This document shows positions 16,749-24,954 of a DNA stretch of 64,000 nt, piece by piece. The notes under the pieces were generated by a model. That model saw nothing but the letters and a program-made list of their open reading frames with translations, searched no databases and was not told the DNA's origin. The stretch is from Planctomycetota bacterium (GTDB lineage Bacteria; Planctomycetota; UBA1135; UBA2386). A program made the position numbers and the translations under genes. Each line of letters starts with the position of its first letter. The first letter of the stretch is position 1. The DNA lies in assembly GCA_019636245.1 (NCBI GenBank), contig JAHBXX010000006.1, forward strand, positions 104,969-168,968. Direction: 5' to 3'.

Positions 16749-17855
16749 ATGGTGCGACGGGTCTGTCTGGTCAGCGGCGGCACCGGCGGGCACCTGATGC
16801 CGGCGCTGGTGCTCGCCCGAGCGCTGCAGCAGCGCGGCCACGCCGCGATGCTGGTCACCGAAGGCCGCGAGGTCGAGCGCGAGCTGCTGCGCCGTGAGTT
16901 GCCGGACGTGGCCGAGGCGAGGCTGCCGGCCGCATCCGGCCGCGGCCTCGCCGTGCCGCTCTGGCTCGCGCGCGCCACGGTGGCGGCGCGAGCGATGCTG
17001 CGCGAGCACGCAGTCGACCTGGTGGTCAGCACCGGCGGCCGGGCTTCGCTGCCGGTCGGGCTCGCGGCCAGGAGCCTCGGCAAGCCGCTGTTCCTGCTCG
17101 AACAGAACGCCGTGACCGGTCGCGTCAACCGGCTGCTGGCGCCGCTGGCGAGGCGCATCTACCACGGGCTGCCGGTGGCAGGCGGCCTGGGCGCGCGTGG
17201 GCTGCTGACCGGCACGCCGCTGCGGCCGCAGTTCCAGCGCATCGACCGCGCCCACTGCCGCGAAGTGCTCGGGCTGCCGGTGGAGGCGACCGTGGTGCTG
17301 GTCACCGGCGGCAGCCAGGGGGCGCGGCCGTTGAACGAGATCGTGCCCGTGGCCCTGGGGCGGCTGCCGTTCGCGGTGCATGTCCTGCACCTCGCGGGGC
17401 CGGGGCGTGACGAGGCAGTGCGGCGCCTCTATGCCGCCGGCGAGGGCCGCGCCACGGCCCACGTGCGACCGGTCGCCGCCGACATGGACCGCATGTTCGG
17501 TGCCGCCGACCTCGTGGTCTGCCGCGGCGGCGGCACCACCATCGCCGAGCTGACCGCGGCCGGCCGCGCCGCGCTGGTCGTGCCGTATCCGCACCACCGC
17601 GACCGCCAGCAGGTGCACAACGCCGAGGTGCTGCAGCGGGTCGGAGCGGCGACCGTGGTCGAGGAGCGCGACCTGACCGTCGAGACGGCGGTGGCGTGGC
17701 TGGCGGCCCTGCTGGCGGACCGGGAACGGCTGCGGGCGATGGGCGAAGCGGCGGGCCGCCTGCGCACCGCCGATCCGGCCGCGGCGATCCTGGGCGACAT
17801 GGGACTGAACGAGGTCGGCGGCGAGGCGGTCGCGGCGGCCGGAGTTCGATCGTGA
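16749..17855 (+). CDS. murG: Lipid II synthase MurG (GlcNAc transferase)
   Basis: Peripheral membrane GT-B glycosyltransferase that adds GlcNAc from UDP-GlcNAc to lipid I. 368 residues. Motifs: the N-terminal glycine-rich loop SGGTGGHLMPAL (residues 9-20), the second glycine loop TGGSQGARPLNE, and RGGGTTIAELTAAG followed by HRDRQQVHNA in the UDP-GlcNAc site. The stop overlaps the murC GTG start (GTGA). Confidence 0.96.
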   Translation: MVRRVCLVSGGTGGHLMPALVLARALQQRGHAAMLVTEGREVERELLRRELPDVAEARLPAASGRGLAVPLWLARATVAARAMLREHAVDLVVSTGGRASLPVGLAARSLGKPLFLLEQNAVTGRVNRLLAPLARRIYHGLPVAGGLGARGLLTGTPLRPQFQRIDRAHCREVLGLPVEATVVLVTGGSQGARPLNEIVPVALGRLPFAVHVLHLAGPGRDEAVRRLYAAGEGRATAHVRPVAADMDRMFGAADLVVCRGGGTTIAELTAAGRAALVVPYPHHRDRQQVHNAEVLQRVGAATVVEERDLTVETAVAWLAALLADRERLRAMGEAAGRLRTADPAAAILGDMGLNEVGGEAVAAAGVRS

Positions 17856-19285
17856 GCGAGGAACGGACCGCCGTCGCCGTCGCCGCGGATGCCGTCGCCG
17901 GCATTCCGGGCACCAGCTTCGCCAGCCGGCGGTTCCACTTCGTCGGCGTCGGCGGCGCGGGCATGAGCGGACTCGCGCGCCTGCTCGCCGGCTACGGCGG
18001 CATCGTCAGCGGCAGCGACTCGAGTGGCGGCGGCATCACCGACGCCCTGTTGGCCGAAGGCCACGAGGTGTGGATCGGCTGCCAGCCCGGGCGCATCGTC
18101 GGCCAGGACGGCTACGTGATCCGCAGCGCCGCGGTCCCGGTCGGCGACGCCGAGGTGCAGGAATGCGTGCGGCGCGGCTTCACCTCGCTGCTCTACGCCG
18201 AGGCGGTCGGGCGGCTCAGCGAGGGCCGCCGTTCGCTGGCGATCGCCGGCACGCACGGCAAGACGACGACCACCGGCCTCCTGGTGGCGGCCCTGCGCGG
18301 CGCCGGGCTCGACCCGTCCCACCTGATCGGCGGCGAGGCGCCGCAGTTCGGCGGCAACGGCCACGGCGGCCAGAGCCCGGAGTTCGTCGTCGAGGCCTGC
18401 GAGTTCAACCGCAGCTTCCACAACCTGCGGCCGTTCGGCGCCGCGATCCTCAACGTCGACCACGACCACTTCGACTGCTACCCGTCGACCGACGAGCTCG
18501 TCGACGCGTTCGCCGGCTACCTCGCCCGCGTGCGCCCGGGCGGCACGGCGCTGGTCGAGGAATCGGTGCCGAAGGCGGTGCTCAACAGCCTGCGCAACGA
18601 CGTGCGCATCCTCACCGTCGGCTCGGGCCTGTGGGCCGACGTCCGCGCCATCGAGGTGCGCGAACGCCTGGGTCAGTTCTCGTTCGTGCCGGTACTGCTC
18701 GGCCAACGGCTCGACCGGGTGCAGCTGTCGCTGTCCGGCCGGCACAACATGCAGAACGCGCTGTTCGCGCTGGGGCTGGCGAACGTCGCCGGCGCCGACC
18801 TCGCCGGCGCCTGCCGCGGCATCGCCGGGTTCACCGGCGTGCGCCGGCGGTTCGAACTGCACAGCGGGCCGCGCGGCGGCCTGCTGGTCAACGACTACGC
18901 CCATCACCCGGCCGAGATCCGCGCCGTGCTGACCACGGCCAGGCGCCGGTTCCCGGGTCGCCGCCTGCTGGTCGTGTTCCAGCCGCATCAGTTCCAGCGC
19001 ACGCTGCACCTGCTGCCCGGGTTCGCCGAGGCGCTGGCCCTGGCCGACCACACGCTGGTCGTCGACATCTACGGCGCCCGCGAGAGCGCCGAGATGCGCG
19101 CGGCGGTCTCGGCGGCCGATCTGGTGGCGGCCGTGCGGGAACTCGGCGGCTCGTGCGCGCCGGCGGGAACCGTCGCCGGCGTGCCCGCCGCGGTCCGGGC
19201 GGCCCGCCGCGGCGACGACCTGGTGCTGCTGCTGGGCGCCGGCGACATCGACCAGGCGGTCGGAGGCATCGTTGCCGACCTCTGA
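17852..19285 (+). CDS. murC: UDP-MurNAc:L-alanine ligase MurC
   Basis: First amino-acid ligase of the stem-peptide pathway. 477 residues. It has the N-terminal UDP-binding Rossmann motif HFVGVGGAGMSGLA (residues 31-44), the ATP loop AGTHGKTTTTGLL, EACEFNRSF, and NDYAHHPAEI in the C-terminal domain. The GTG start overlaps the murG stop as GTGA; a 30-residue extension precedes the Rossmann motif. Confidence 0.95.
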   Translation: MSEERTAVAVAADAVAGIPGTSFASRRFHFVGVGGAGMSGLARLLAGYGGIVSGSDSSGGGITDALLAEGHEVWIGCQPGRIVGQDGYVIRSAAVPVGDAEVQECVRRGFTSLLYAEAVGRLSEGRRSLAIAGTHGKTTTTGLLVAALRGAGLDPSHLIGGEAPQFGGNGHGGQSPEFVVEACEFNRSFHNLRPFGAAILNVDHDHFDCYPSTDELVDAFAGYLARVRPGGTALVEESVPKAVLNSLRNDVRILTVGSGLWADVRAIEVRERLGQFSFVPVLLGQRLDRVQLSLSGRHNMQNALFALGLANVAGADLAGACRGIAGFTGVRRRFELHSGPRGGLLVNDYAHHPAEIRAVLTTARRRFPGRRLLVVFQPHQFQRTLHLLPGFAEALALADHTLVVDIYGARESAEMRAAVSAADLVAAVRELGGSCAPAGTVAGVPAAVRAARRGDDLVLLLGAGDIDQAVGGIVADL

Positions 19286-20168
19286 CCTGCGCGCGGCGCT
19301 CGCCGGCCTGCGCGGCGTGGTGCGCGAGAACGTGCCGCTGGCGCCGTTGACCCACCTGCGCATCGGGGGGCCGGCCGACTGGTTCGTCGAGCCGTTCACC
19401 GAGGAAGGCGTTGCCCTCGCCGTGCGGGTCTGCCGGGAACTCGACGTGCCGCTGCGTGTGCTCGGCGGCGGCAGCAACCTGGTCGTCGCCGACGCAGGCG
19501 TGCGCGGCGTCGTGCTGCACCTGGGCCACCTCAACCGCATCGTGCGCGACGGCGAACGCGTCACCGCCGGGGCCGGCGTGACGCTGCCGAGCCTCCTGCG
19601 CGCGACCAAGGAGGTGGGGCTCGCCGGGCTCGAGCGCCTGACCGGCATCCCCGCGGTCGTCGGCGGCGCCGTGGCCATGAACGCCGGCACCCGCGACGGC
19701 GAGACGTTCGACCGGCTGGTGTCGCTGACGGTGGTCGAGACCGACGGCTCGATCGAGGTGCGCGGGCCGGGACGATTCGAGGCGGTCTACCGTGACGGAC
19801 GGCTGCGCGGGGCGATCGCCGTGCAGGCCAGCTTCGGGCTGGAGCCGGACGATCCGAAGGCGATCTTCGAGCGGTTCTCGGCGTCGCTGAAGAAGCGCAA
19901 CGCGACCCAGCCGGTGTCGCAGCGCAGCGTCGGCTGCGTGTTCCGCAACCCCCCGGGCGACGCCGCCGGCCGCCTGATCGACGCCGCCGGCTGCAAGACC
20001 CTGCGCCAGGGCGCGATCGAGGTCAGCGGGCTGCACGCGAACTACTTCGTCAACCAGGGCAGCGGGTCGGCGGCCGACTTCCAGGCGCTGGTGCGCCAGG
20101 TGCAGGAGCGCGTGCGCGAGCGGACCGGGATCGAGCTCGAGCCCGAGGTGAAGTTCTGGGGCGAATGA
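19272..20168 (+). CDS. murB: UDP-N-acetylenolpyruvoylglucosamine reductase MurB
   Basis: FAD-dependent reductase producing UDP-MurNAc. 298 residues. The FAD-binding part shows LTHLRIGGPADW, VLGGGSNLVVAD and GIPAVVGGAVAMNAG. The C-terminal catalytic loop reads SVGCVFRNPPG: the position of the proton-donating Ser (GSVF in most MurB) is Cys222. TTG 19272 is the only start upstream of the conserved fold and overlaps the murC end by 14 bases. The pattern of insertions fits the shorter type II MurB. It closes the cluster; no ddl, ftsQ, ftsA or ftsZ follows. Confidence 0.94.
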   Translation: MPTSDLRAALAGLRGVVRENVPLAPLTHLRIGGPADWFVEPFTEEGVALAVRVCRELDVPLRVLGGGSNLVVADAGVRGVVLHLGHLNRIVRDGERVTAGAGVTLPSLLRATKEVGLAGLERLTGIPAVVGGAVAMNAGTRDGETFDRLVSLTVVETDGSIEVRGPGRFEAVYRDGRLRGAIAVQASFGLEPDDPKAIFERFSASLKKRNATQPVSQRSVGCVFRNPPGDAAGRLIDAAGCKTLRQGAIEVSGLHANYFVNQGSGSAADFQALVRQVQERVRERTGIELEPEVKFWGE

Positions 20169-20312
20169 AGTCCCTCCGTGCGGGCCGGCGCATGCCGAGC
20201 GGCGCTGGTCTTCGTCGTGCGCACGCTTGCGCGCAGCCCGCCGGGCCGGTCTGCTGGTGCGCCCTCGTGCGGCGCAATCGAGCGCGCGCCGAGGCAAACC
20301 GCAGGTGATTCG

Positions 20313-20744
20313 ATGACGGGTGAAAGCGCAGTGACGATCGAGTTCAAGGGCCGCCACGACCACATCACCGAGCGCATGCAGGCGCATGCCGCCCGCAAGC
20401 TCGCGCGCCTGGCGCGCTTCCAGGATCGCCTGGTGCGCATCGAGGTCGTTGCCGACCACGCGCACAAGAACCCGGAGGTCGAACTGATCGTGCACCAGCG
20501 CCGCGGCAACCCGCTGGTCGCGCGCGACCGCGGCACGTCCTTCGCCGCGACCATCGATCTGCTGGTCGACAAGATGGAGGCGCAGCTGCGCAAGTTGAAG
20601 GAGAAGCGCAAGGGCCACAAGGTGCCCAACGGCAAGGAGGTCCGCAGCGGCGCCGCGCCGGCCGAGCGCGGCCGCGGCCGACGCCGAACCACCGATGGCG
20701 AGGAGACCTACGAGCAGGTCGTGCGCCGCAGCCTGCGCGGCTGA
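20313..20744 (+). CDS. hpf: Ribosome hibernation-promoting factor, HPF/RaiA family
   Basis: A 143-residue S30EA-fold protein that binds the 30S decoding region and silences ribosomes in slow growth. The domain covers about residues 6-105 (VTIEFKGRHDHITERMQAHA, then the KLARLARF and DKMEAQLRKLKEKRKGH helices). The tail is Arg/Gly-rich and too short for the C-terminal dimerisation domain of long HPF. The start ATG 20313 gives a normal N-terminus. It sits next to EIIA and HPr genes, as in the rpoN-hpf-ptsN-ptsO loci of proteobacteria. Confidence 0.88.
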   Translation: MTGESAVTIEFKGRHDHITERMQAHAARKLARLARFQDRLVRIEVVADHAHKNPEVELIVHQRRGNPLVARDRGTSFAATIDLLVDKMEAQLRKLKEKRKGHKVPNGKEVRSGAAPAERGRGRRRTTDGEETYEQVVRRSLRG

Positions 20745-20813
20745 AGCGCCCGACGCCACCCGGGCCCGGGCTGCCGATTGCTTGTCGGGCCCGCTTTCCC
20801 CACACTGCCGGCC

Positions 20814-21278
20814 ATGATCGCAGCGATCGTCGAGGCCGCCGGGCTGGTGCCCGAGTTGGCGGCCGCCAACAAGGACGCGGCCCTGAAGGAGATGCTGGCC
20901 GCGGCCCGGGCCACGGGCGCCTTCAGCGACAAGGTCGCGAAGCAGATGCAGAAGCGTTTGCTCGAGCGCGAAGCGCTCGGCAGCACCGGCCTCGGCAACG
21001 GCGTCGCCGTGCCGCACGTGCGCAGCGAGGGTGTCGACCGGGTGGTGCTGGCCCTCGGGCGGGTGCGCAAGGGGCTCGAGTGGCACGCGATCGACGGCCG
21101 CCCGGTGCACATGGTCTTCCTGCTGGTCTCCCCCGCCGACGAGCCGGAGACGCACCTGCAGTGCTTGCGGTGGATCGCCACGCTCGCCCGGAACCCGGAC
21201 TTCCGCCGCTTCCTGCTCGACGCCAAGGACGCGGCGGCGATGCGGGACCTGCTGCGCGAGATGGGGCCCAAGGAGTGA
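20814..21278 (+). CDS. ptsN: PTS EIIA component, PtsN/fructose type
   Basis: A 154-residue phosphocarrier of the PTS_EIIA_2 family. The phosphorylated His68 lies in the expected context GNGVAVPHVR, followed by VFLLVSPADEPETHLQ. With no membrane EIIB/EIIC genes nearby, a regulatory nitrogen-type PTS role is more likely than sugar uptake. ATG 20814 gives the family-length protein. The stop overlaps the HPr start by GTGA, so the two are translationally coupled. Confidence 0.88.
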   Translation: MIAAIVEAAGLVPELAAANKDAALKEMLAAARATGAFSDKVAKQMQKRLLEREALGSTGLGNGVAVPHVRSEGVDRVVLALGRVRKGLEWHAIDGRPVHMVFLLVSPADEPETHLQCLRWIATLARNPDFRRFLLDAKDAAAMRDLLREMGPKE

Positions 21279-21568
21279 GCGTGGCCGACGGGGAACCGAG
21301 GACGACGCGGGTCACGCTGACCAACCGGCACGGCCTGCACGCGCGGCCGGCCCATCTGTTCGTGCAGACCGCGAACGCCTACGCCGCGACGCTGCAGGTC
21401 GGGCGACCGGGCGAGGCCGAGCGCGTCGACGGCAAGTCGATCATGGGCATGATGATGCTGGCGGCGGAGCGCGGCACCGAACTCGAGCTGGTGGCCCGTG
21501 GGCCCGACGCCGACGGCCTGCTCCGGGCGCTGACCGAACTGGTCGGCGCCAACTTCGGCGAGGAGTGA
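21275..21568 (+). CDS. ptsH: Phosphocarrier protein HPr (NPr type)
   Basis: A 97-residue HPr-family protein. The EI-phosphorylated His is His22 in RHGLHARPA, and the Ser46-equivalent is Ser55 in DGKSIMGMM, so an HPr-kinase site is present although no hprK is seen here. The GTG at 21275 overlaps the EIIA stop; GTG 21281 is a possible alternative. Its task is probably to relay phosphate to the adjacent EIIA. Confidence 0.92.
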   Translation: MSVADGEPRTTRVTLTNRHGLHARPAHLFVQTANAYAATLQVGRPGEAERVDGKSIMGMMMLAAERGTELELVARGPDADGLLRALTELVGANFGEE

Positions 21569-21700
21569 CGCGTCCGGCCGGGCCGGCGGCCGGCGGCGGG
21601 CGGCGCTGCGGCGCGGATCGGCGGCCGGGCTCAATGTGGGCCATGGGGACGGCCGATAGGGGTGCGGAAGCGGGCATCCCCCGAAGGAGCGCCACTCGTC

Positions 21701-22723
21701 ATGCTGAAGCAGCGCAAGAGCATCGTCGGACTCGACATCGGCAGCAGTTGCATCAAGGCCGTCGAGCTGACTCGTGAGAAGTACGACCACGTGGTCACGG
21801 GCTACGCCCAGATCGAGGTGCCGAACGAGTCCGTGCGCCAGGACGCTCTCGCCGAGCTGATGCGCGCGGCGAAGTTCCGCAGCAAGCGGGTCGCCACGGC
21901 GGTGAGCGGCAAGAACGTCGTCTTCCGCTACGTCGGCATGCCCGAGATGGCCGAGGACAAGCTGCTGCCGGCGATCCGGCTCGAGGCCGAGAAGTACATC
22001 CCGTTCGACGTGAACGAGGTCGAACTCGACGCGCAGAAGCTGGCGGTGACCACCGACCAGTCGGGCCGCTCCGAGATGAAGGTCCTCCTGGTGGCGGCCA
22101 AGAAGACGGTGGTCGCCGACCACAGCCGCATCCTGACCGATCTCGGGCTGCAGCCGGTGTCGGTCGGCGTCGACGGCTTTGCGCTCGGCAACGCCTGGGA
22201 GCTGAGCGACCTGGTCAACCCCGGCATCCAGGATCCAGGTCGCACGGTGGCGCTGATCGACATCGGCGCGACCAAGGCCAGCATCAACATCCTGCGCGAC
22301 AACATCAGCTACTTCGCGCGCGAGGTGCCGATGGGCGGCCAGGACCTGACCAACGCGATCGCCCGCCGCCTCGGCGTCGAGCCGACCCAGGCGGAGACGC
22401 TGAAGCGCGAGCCCGGCGAGCAGATCGCCGCCGTGCAGGAGGCATCGAGCCAGGTGCTCGAGGACCTCGGCAACGAGATCAACCTGTCGTTCGACTTCTT
22501 CGAGAACCAGTTCGACGGCGAAGTGCAGGAGGTGTGGCTCACCGGCGGCTCCGCGCTGCTGCCGTTCCTCGAGGAGAGCTTCGAGAAGATCTTCGAGAAG
22601 CGCACCAAGACCTGGAACCCGATCGAGGGGCTGAAGGTCAGGGCCGACAACGTCGACGTCGAAGCGCTCAACCAGTTCGCGCCCCAGCTCGCGGTGGCGC
22701 TCGGTCTCGCCGCAGCATCCTAG
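21701..22723 (+). CDS. pilM: Type IV pilus assembly protein PilM
   Basis: A 340-residue actin-like cytoplasmic ATPase of the PilM family that binds the N-terminal tail of PilN and links the inner-membrane alignment complex. Motifs: IVGLDIGSSCIKAVEL (residues 7-22, phosphate 1 loop), ALIDIGATKASI (phosphate 2 loop) and WLTGGSALLPFL (adenosine loop). First gene of a pilM-N-O(P)-Q operon; pilN follows after ten bases. Confidence 0.94.
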   Translation: MLKQRKSIVGLDIGSSCIKAVELTREKYDHVVTGYAQIEVPNESVRQDALAELMRAAKFRSKRVATAVSGKNVVFRYVGMPEMAEDKLLPAIRLEAEKYIPFDVNEVELDAQKLAVTTDQSGRSEMKVLLVAAKKTVVADHSRILTDLGLQPVSVGVDGFALGNAWELSDLVNPGIQDPGRTVALIDIGATKASINILRDNISYFAREVPMGGQDLTNAIARRLGVEPTQAETLKREPGEQIAAVQEASSQVLEDLGNEINLSFDFFENQFDGEVQEVWLTGGSALLPFLEESFEKIFEKRTKTWNPIEGLKVRADNVDVEALNQFAPQLAVALGLAAAS

Positions 22724-22733
22724 GAGGCTCCAC

Positions 22734-23378
22734 GTGATCCGCATCAATCTGCTCCCTGCCGACCTTCGCCGCGGCAACCGCATCCCGGCCAAGGTCCTCG
22801 GCGCCGCGTTCGCCGGCGCGATCGCGGCCAGCGCCGCCGTCGGCTGGTTCGGCATCGTCTGGTTCGGCGACCTCGGCGCCGCGGAGACGGCCCTGCGCGA
22901 GGTCGAGGCCCGGCTCGCCGAGCGCGAGAAGCGGGTCGTCTACCACGACCAGCTGCAGGCCAATCGCAAGGACTACGGCGGCCGCGTGCAGACGATCCAG
23001 GAGATCGCCAAGTCGCGCCGGCTGTGGTCGAAGTTCTGCGACGAGCTGATCGACGTCGTCAACAACAACGGCGACACCGAGCGACACCTGGCCTGGTTCG
23101 ACGGCATGACCGTCAAGAGCGACCCCAAGAAGGGCGCGACGGTGACGATGCCGGGCAACGTGCAGGAGGCGGACAAGTCCCGCGTGGCGAACCTGCACGA
23201 GGACCTCGAGGCGGCGCCGTTCGCGCCCGAGCTCGCCAGCAAGTCCGACCCCACGTTCCGGCTCGAGGTCGACAAGGTGCGCATCCCGGCGCAATCGCTG
23301 GCGTTCCCGCTGGCGCTGCAGTTCCAACCGACGGTCGTCGAAGAGAAGAAGGGCGTCAAGAAGGCCCCGGGCAAGTAG
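22734..23378 (+). CDS. pilN: PilN-like alignment-complex protein
   Basis: A 214-residue bitopic membrane protein. It starts with the PilN signature IRINLLP (residues 2-8), which binds PilM, then a membrane helix (about residues 21-42), a coiled-coil region and a ferredoxin-like periplasmic domain. The GTG start is directly preceded by AGGAGG, a strong Shine-Dalgarno at seven bases. pilO follows after ten bases. Confidence 0.88.
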   Translation: MIRINLLPADLRRGNRIPAKVLGAAFAGAIAASAAVGWFGIVWFGDLGAAETALREVEARLAEREKRVVYHDQLQANRKDYGGRVQTIQEIAKSRRLWSKFCDELIDVVNNNGDTERHLAWFDGMTVKSDPKKGATVTMPGNVQEADKSRVANLHEDLEAAPFAPELASKSDPTFRLEVDKVRIPAQSLAFPLALQFQPTVVEEKKGVKKAPGK

Positions 23379-23388
23379 GTGAGTCACC

Positions 23389-24810
23389 ATGGCTAACTGG
23401 ACCCAGAAGAAGCAGCTGCTCGCCATCGCCGGCGGTGCAGGCGCGATCTGCCTCCTCGCCGCCGGCGGCGTCTACCACGCCCAGGTTCAGATCGAGGAGC
23501 TCGGCCGCATCACCCTCGAGAAGCAGCAGGCGATCACCGTCGCCGAGGGCAAGATCGCGCAGATCCCGACCCTCGAGAAGGAGGTCATCATCCTGCGCGA
23601 GAACCTGGCCGAGTACGTCAAGATCCTGCCCGACACCAAGGAGCTGGTCGCGTTCGTACGCATGCTGAACCAGTTCGAGCGCCAGTCGGGCATCGTCGGT
23701 ACCGGCCTCGTGCAGAAGGCCACCCGGGCGGACAAGTCGAAGGACCGCTTCCTGGCGATCGAGTACACCTACGACATGACGGCCACGCTGTGGCAGTTCC
23801 TGAAGTTCGTGAACCTGGTCGAGAACTACGAGCGCTTCGTCAGCATCGTCGACTTCAGCATCCAGACCGGCGGCAAGGGCAAGAACGAGGACACGCGCGA
23901 CGGCGACATCGTGCACACGATGCGCGTGACGATGCAGACCTACACCTACAACGGCAAGCCGGCCGGCAAGGAGGTGGAGATCCCCGACTACGCGGCGCAA
24001 CGCGAAGCGCTGCGCGAGGAGATCTGGAAGCGCATGCAGGCGATCCGGATCGACAAGTACGAGCACCGCGGCCATCAAGGGCGCCGCGACATCTTCGTCG
24101 ACCCGCGCGAACGCGGCGACCTGCGCAACCAGGGTCCGTCCCCGGCCGAGCAGCGCGCCTTGGTGGAGAAGTACGTGGGCGAGGTCACCCGCCTGCGGGA
24201 GATCCTGCAGCGCATGCGTCGGCCGGACACGACGCTGTTCGAGCAGTACGCGCTGGAGAAGGGGCTGCGGGAGGGCATCGAGCGCCTGGGCTCCGAGGTC
24301 GTCGTCGGCGAAGGCCGCTTGTCGTACGCGCCATACCGGCTGCGTTGGGCGCGCGAGGTCATCGGACCGCTCGAGGACCTGCGCCAGCAGATCCACGACG
24401 TCGCCAGGACCGAGCAGAAGCGCGCCGATCCGTTCCTGCCGATGCCCGAACTGGAGCAGATGGTGGCGGAGATGGAGCGCGACTGCGGCAGCGGCATGCT
24501 CGAGGAGGCCAAGCGCCGCTACGAGGCGGTGTCGAACCGGCTGAACGTGCCGACGACCGATCCGCGCTACGCGCTGGCGGTCGCGGCGAAGGCGTGGCAC
24601 CACAAGGCGAGCACCGCGCTCGACTTCAAGACGATGGACATCCGCGTCCAGGGCGTCGTCGTCAACCGCGGCGGGCGCTCGGGCGTGCTGCTCAACGGCG
24701 AGGTCTACGAGGAGGGCGACTACGTCTCCGACGACCTGCTGGTGAAGCTGGTCGAGGAGGAGCAGGTCTGGTTCGTGTTCCGCGGGCTGACGCTCGTGCG
24801 CACGATGTGA
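23389..24810 (+). CDS. pilO: PilO protein fused to a PilP-like C-terminal domain
   Basis: 473 residues, more than twice the usual PilO (about 200). There is an N-terminal membrane helix (residues 9-30), a coiled coil, and the PilO ferredoxin-like core (LVAFVRMLNQFERQSG to VHTMRVTMQTYTYNG, about residues 85-190). A charged helical middle of about 200 residues follows. The last 60 residues (VQGVVVNRGGRSGVLLNGEVYEEGDYV) match the HR/PilP beta domain that binds the secretin. No separate pilP lies between this gene and the secretin, which supports a fusion. Function: bridges the inner-membrane alignment complex to the outer-membrane pore. Confidence 0.8.
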   Translation: MANWTQKKQLLAIAGGAGAICLLAAGGVYHAQVQIEELGRITLEKQQAITVAEGKIAQIPTLEKEVIILRENLAEYVKILPDTKELVAFVRMLNQFERQSGIVGTGLVQKATRADKSKDRFLAIEYTYDMTATLWQFLKFVNLVENYERFVSIVDFSIQTGGKGKNEDTRDGDIVHTMRVTMQTYTYNGKPAGKEVEIPDYAAQREALREEIWKRMQAIRIDKYEHRGHQGRRDIFVDPRERGDLRNQGPSPAEQRALVEKYVGEVTRLREILQRMRRPDTTLFEQYALEKGLREGIERLGSEVVVGEGRLSYAPYRLRWAREVIGPLEDLRQQIHDVARTEQKRADPFLPMPELEQMVAEMERDCGSGMLEEAKRRYEAVSNRLNVPTTDPRYALAVAAKAWHHKASTALDFKTMDIRVQGVVVNRGGRSGVLLNGEVYEEGDYVSDDLLVKLVEEEQVWFVFRGLTLVRTM

Positions 24811-24954
24811 GGCCGGTCCGGCGGCGCGAGCCCAGGGGTTCGCTCAAGCCGTCGGCACCGGTCGTTCGATGAGGGAGAGGCATTCGGGTCGGCGACCGCA
24901 GCGGCGCCGCCCACGGCGAATCACACGAATCCCCGCGAGGGAGAAGGATCGACG

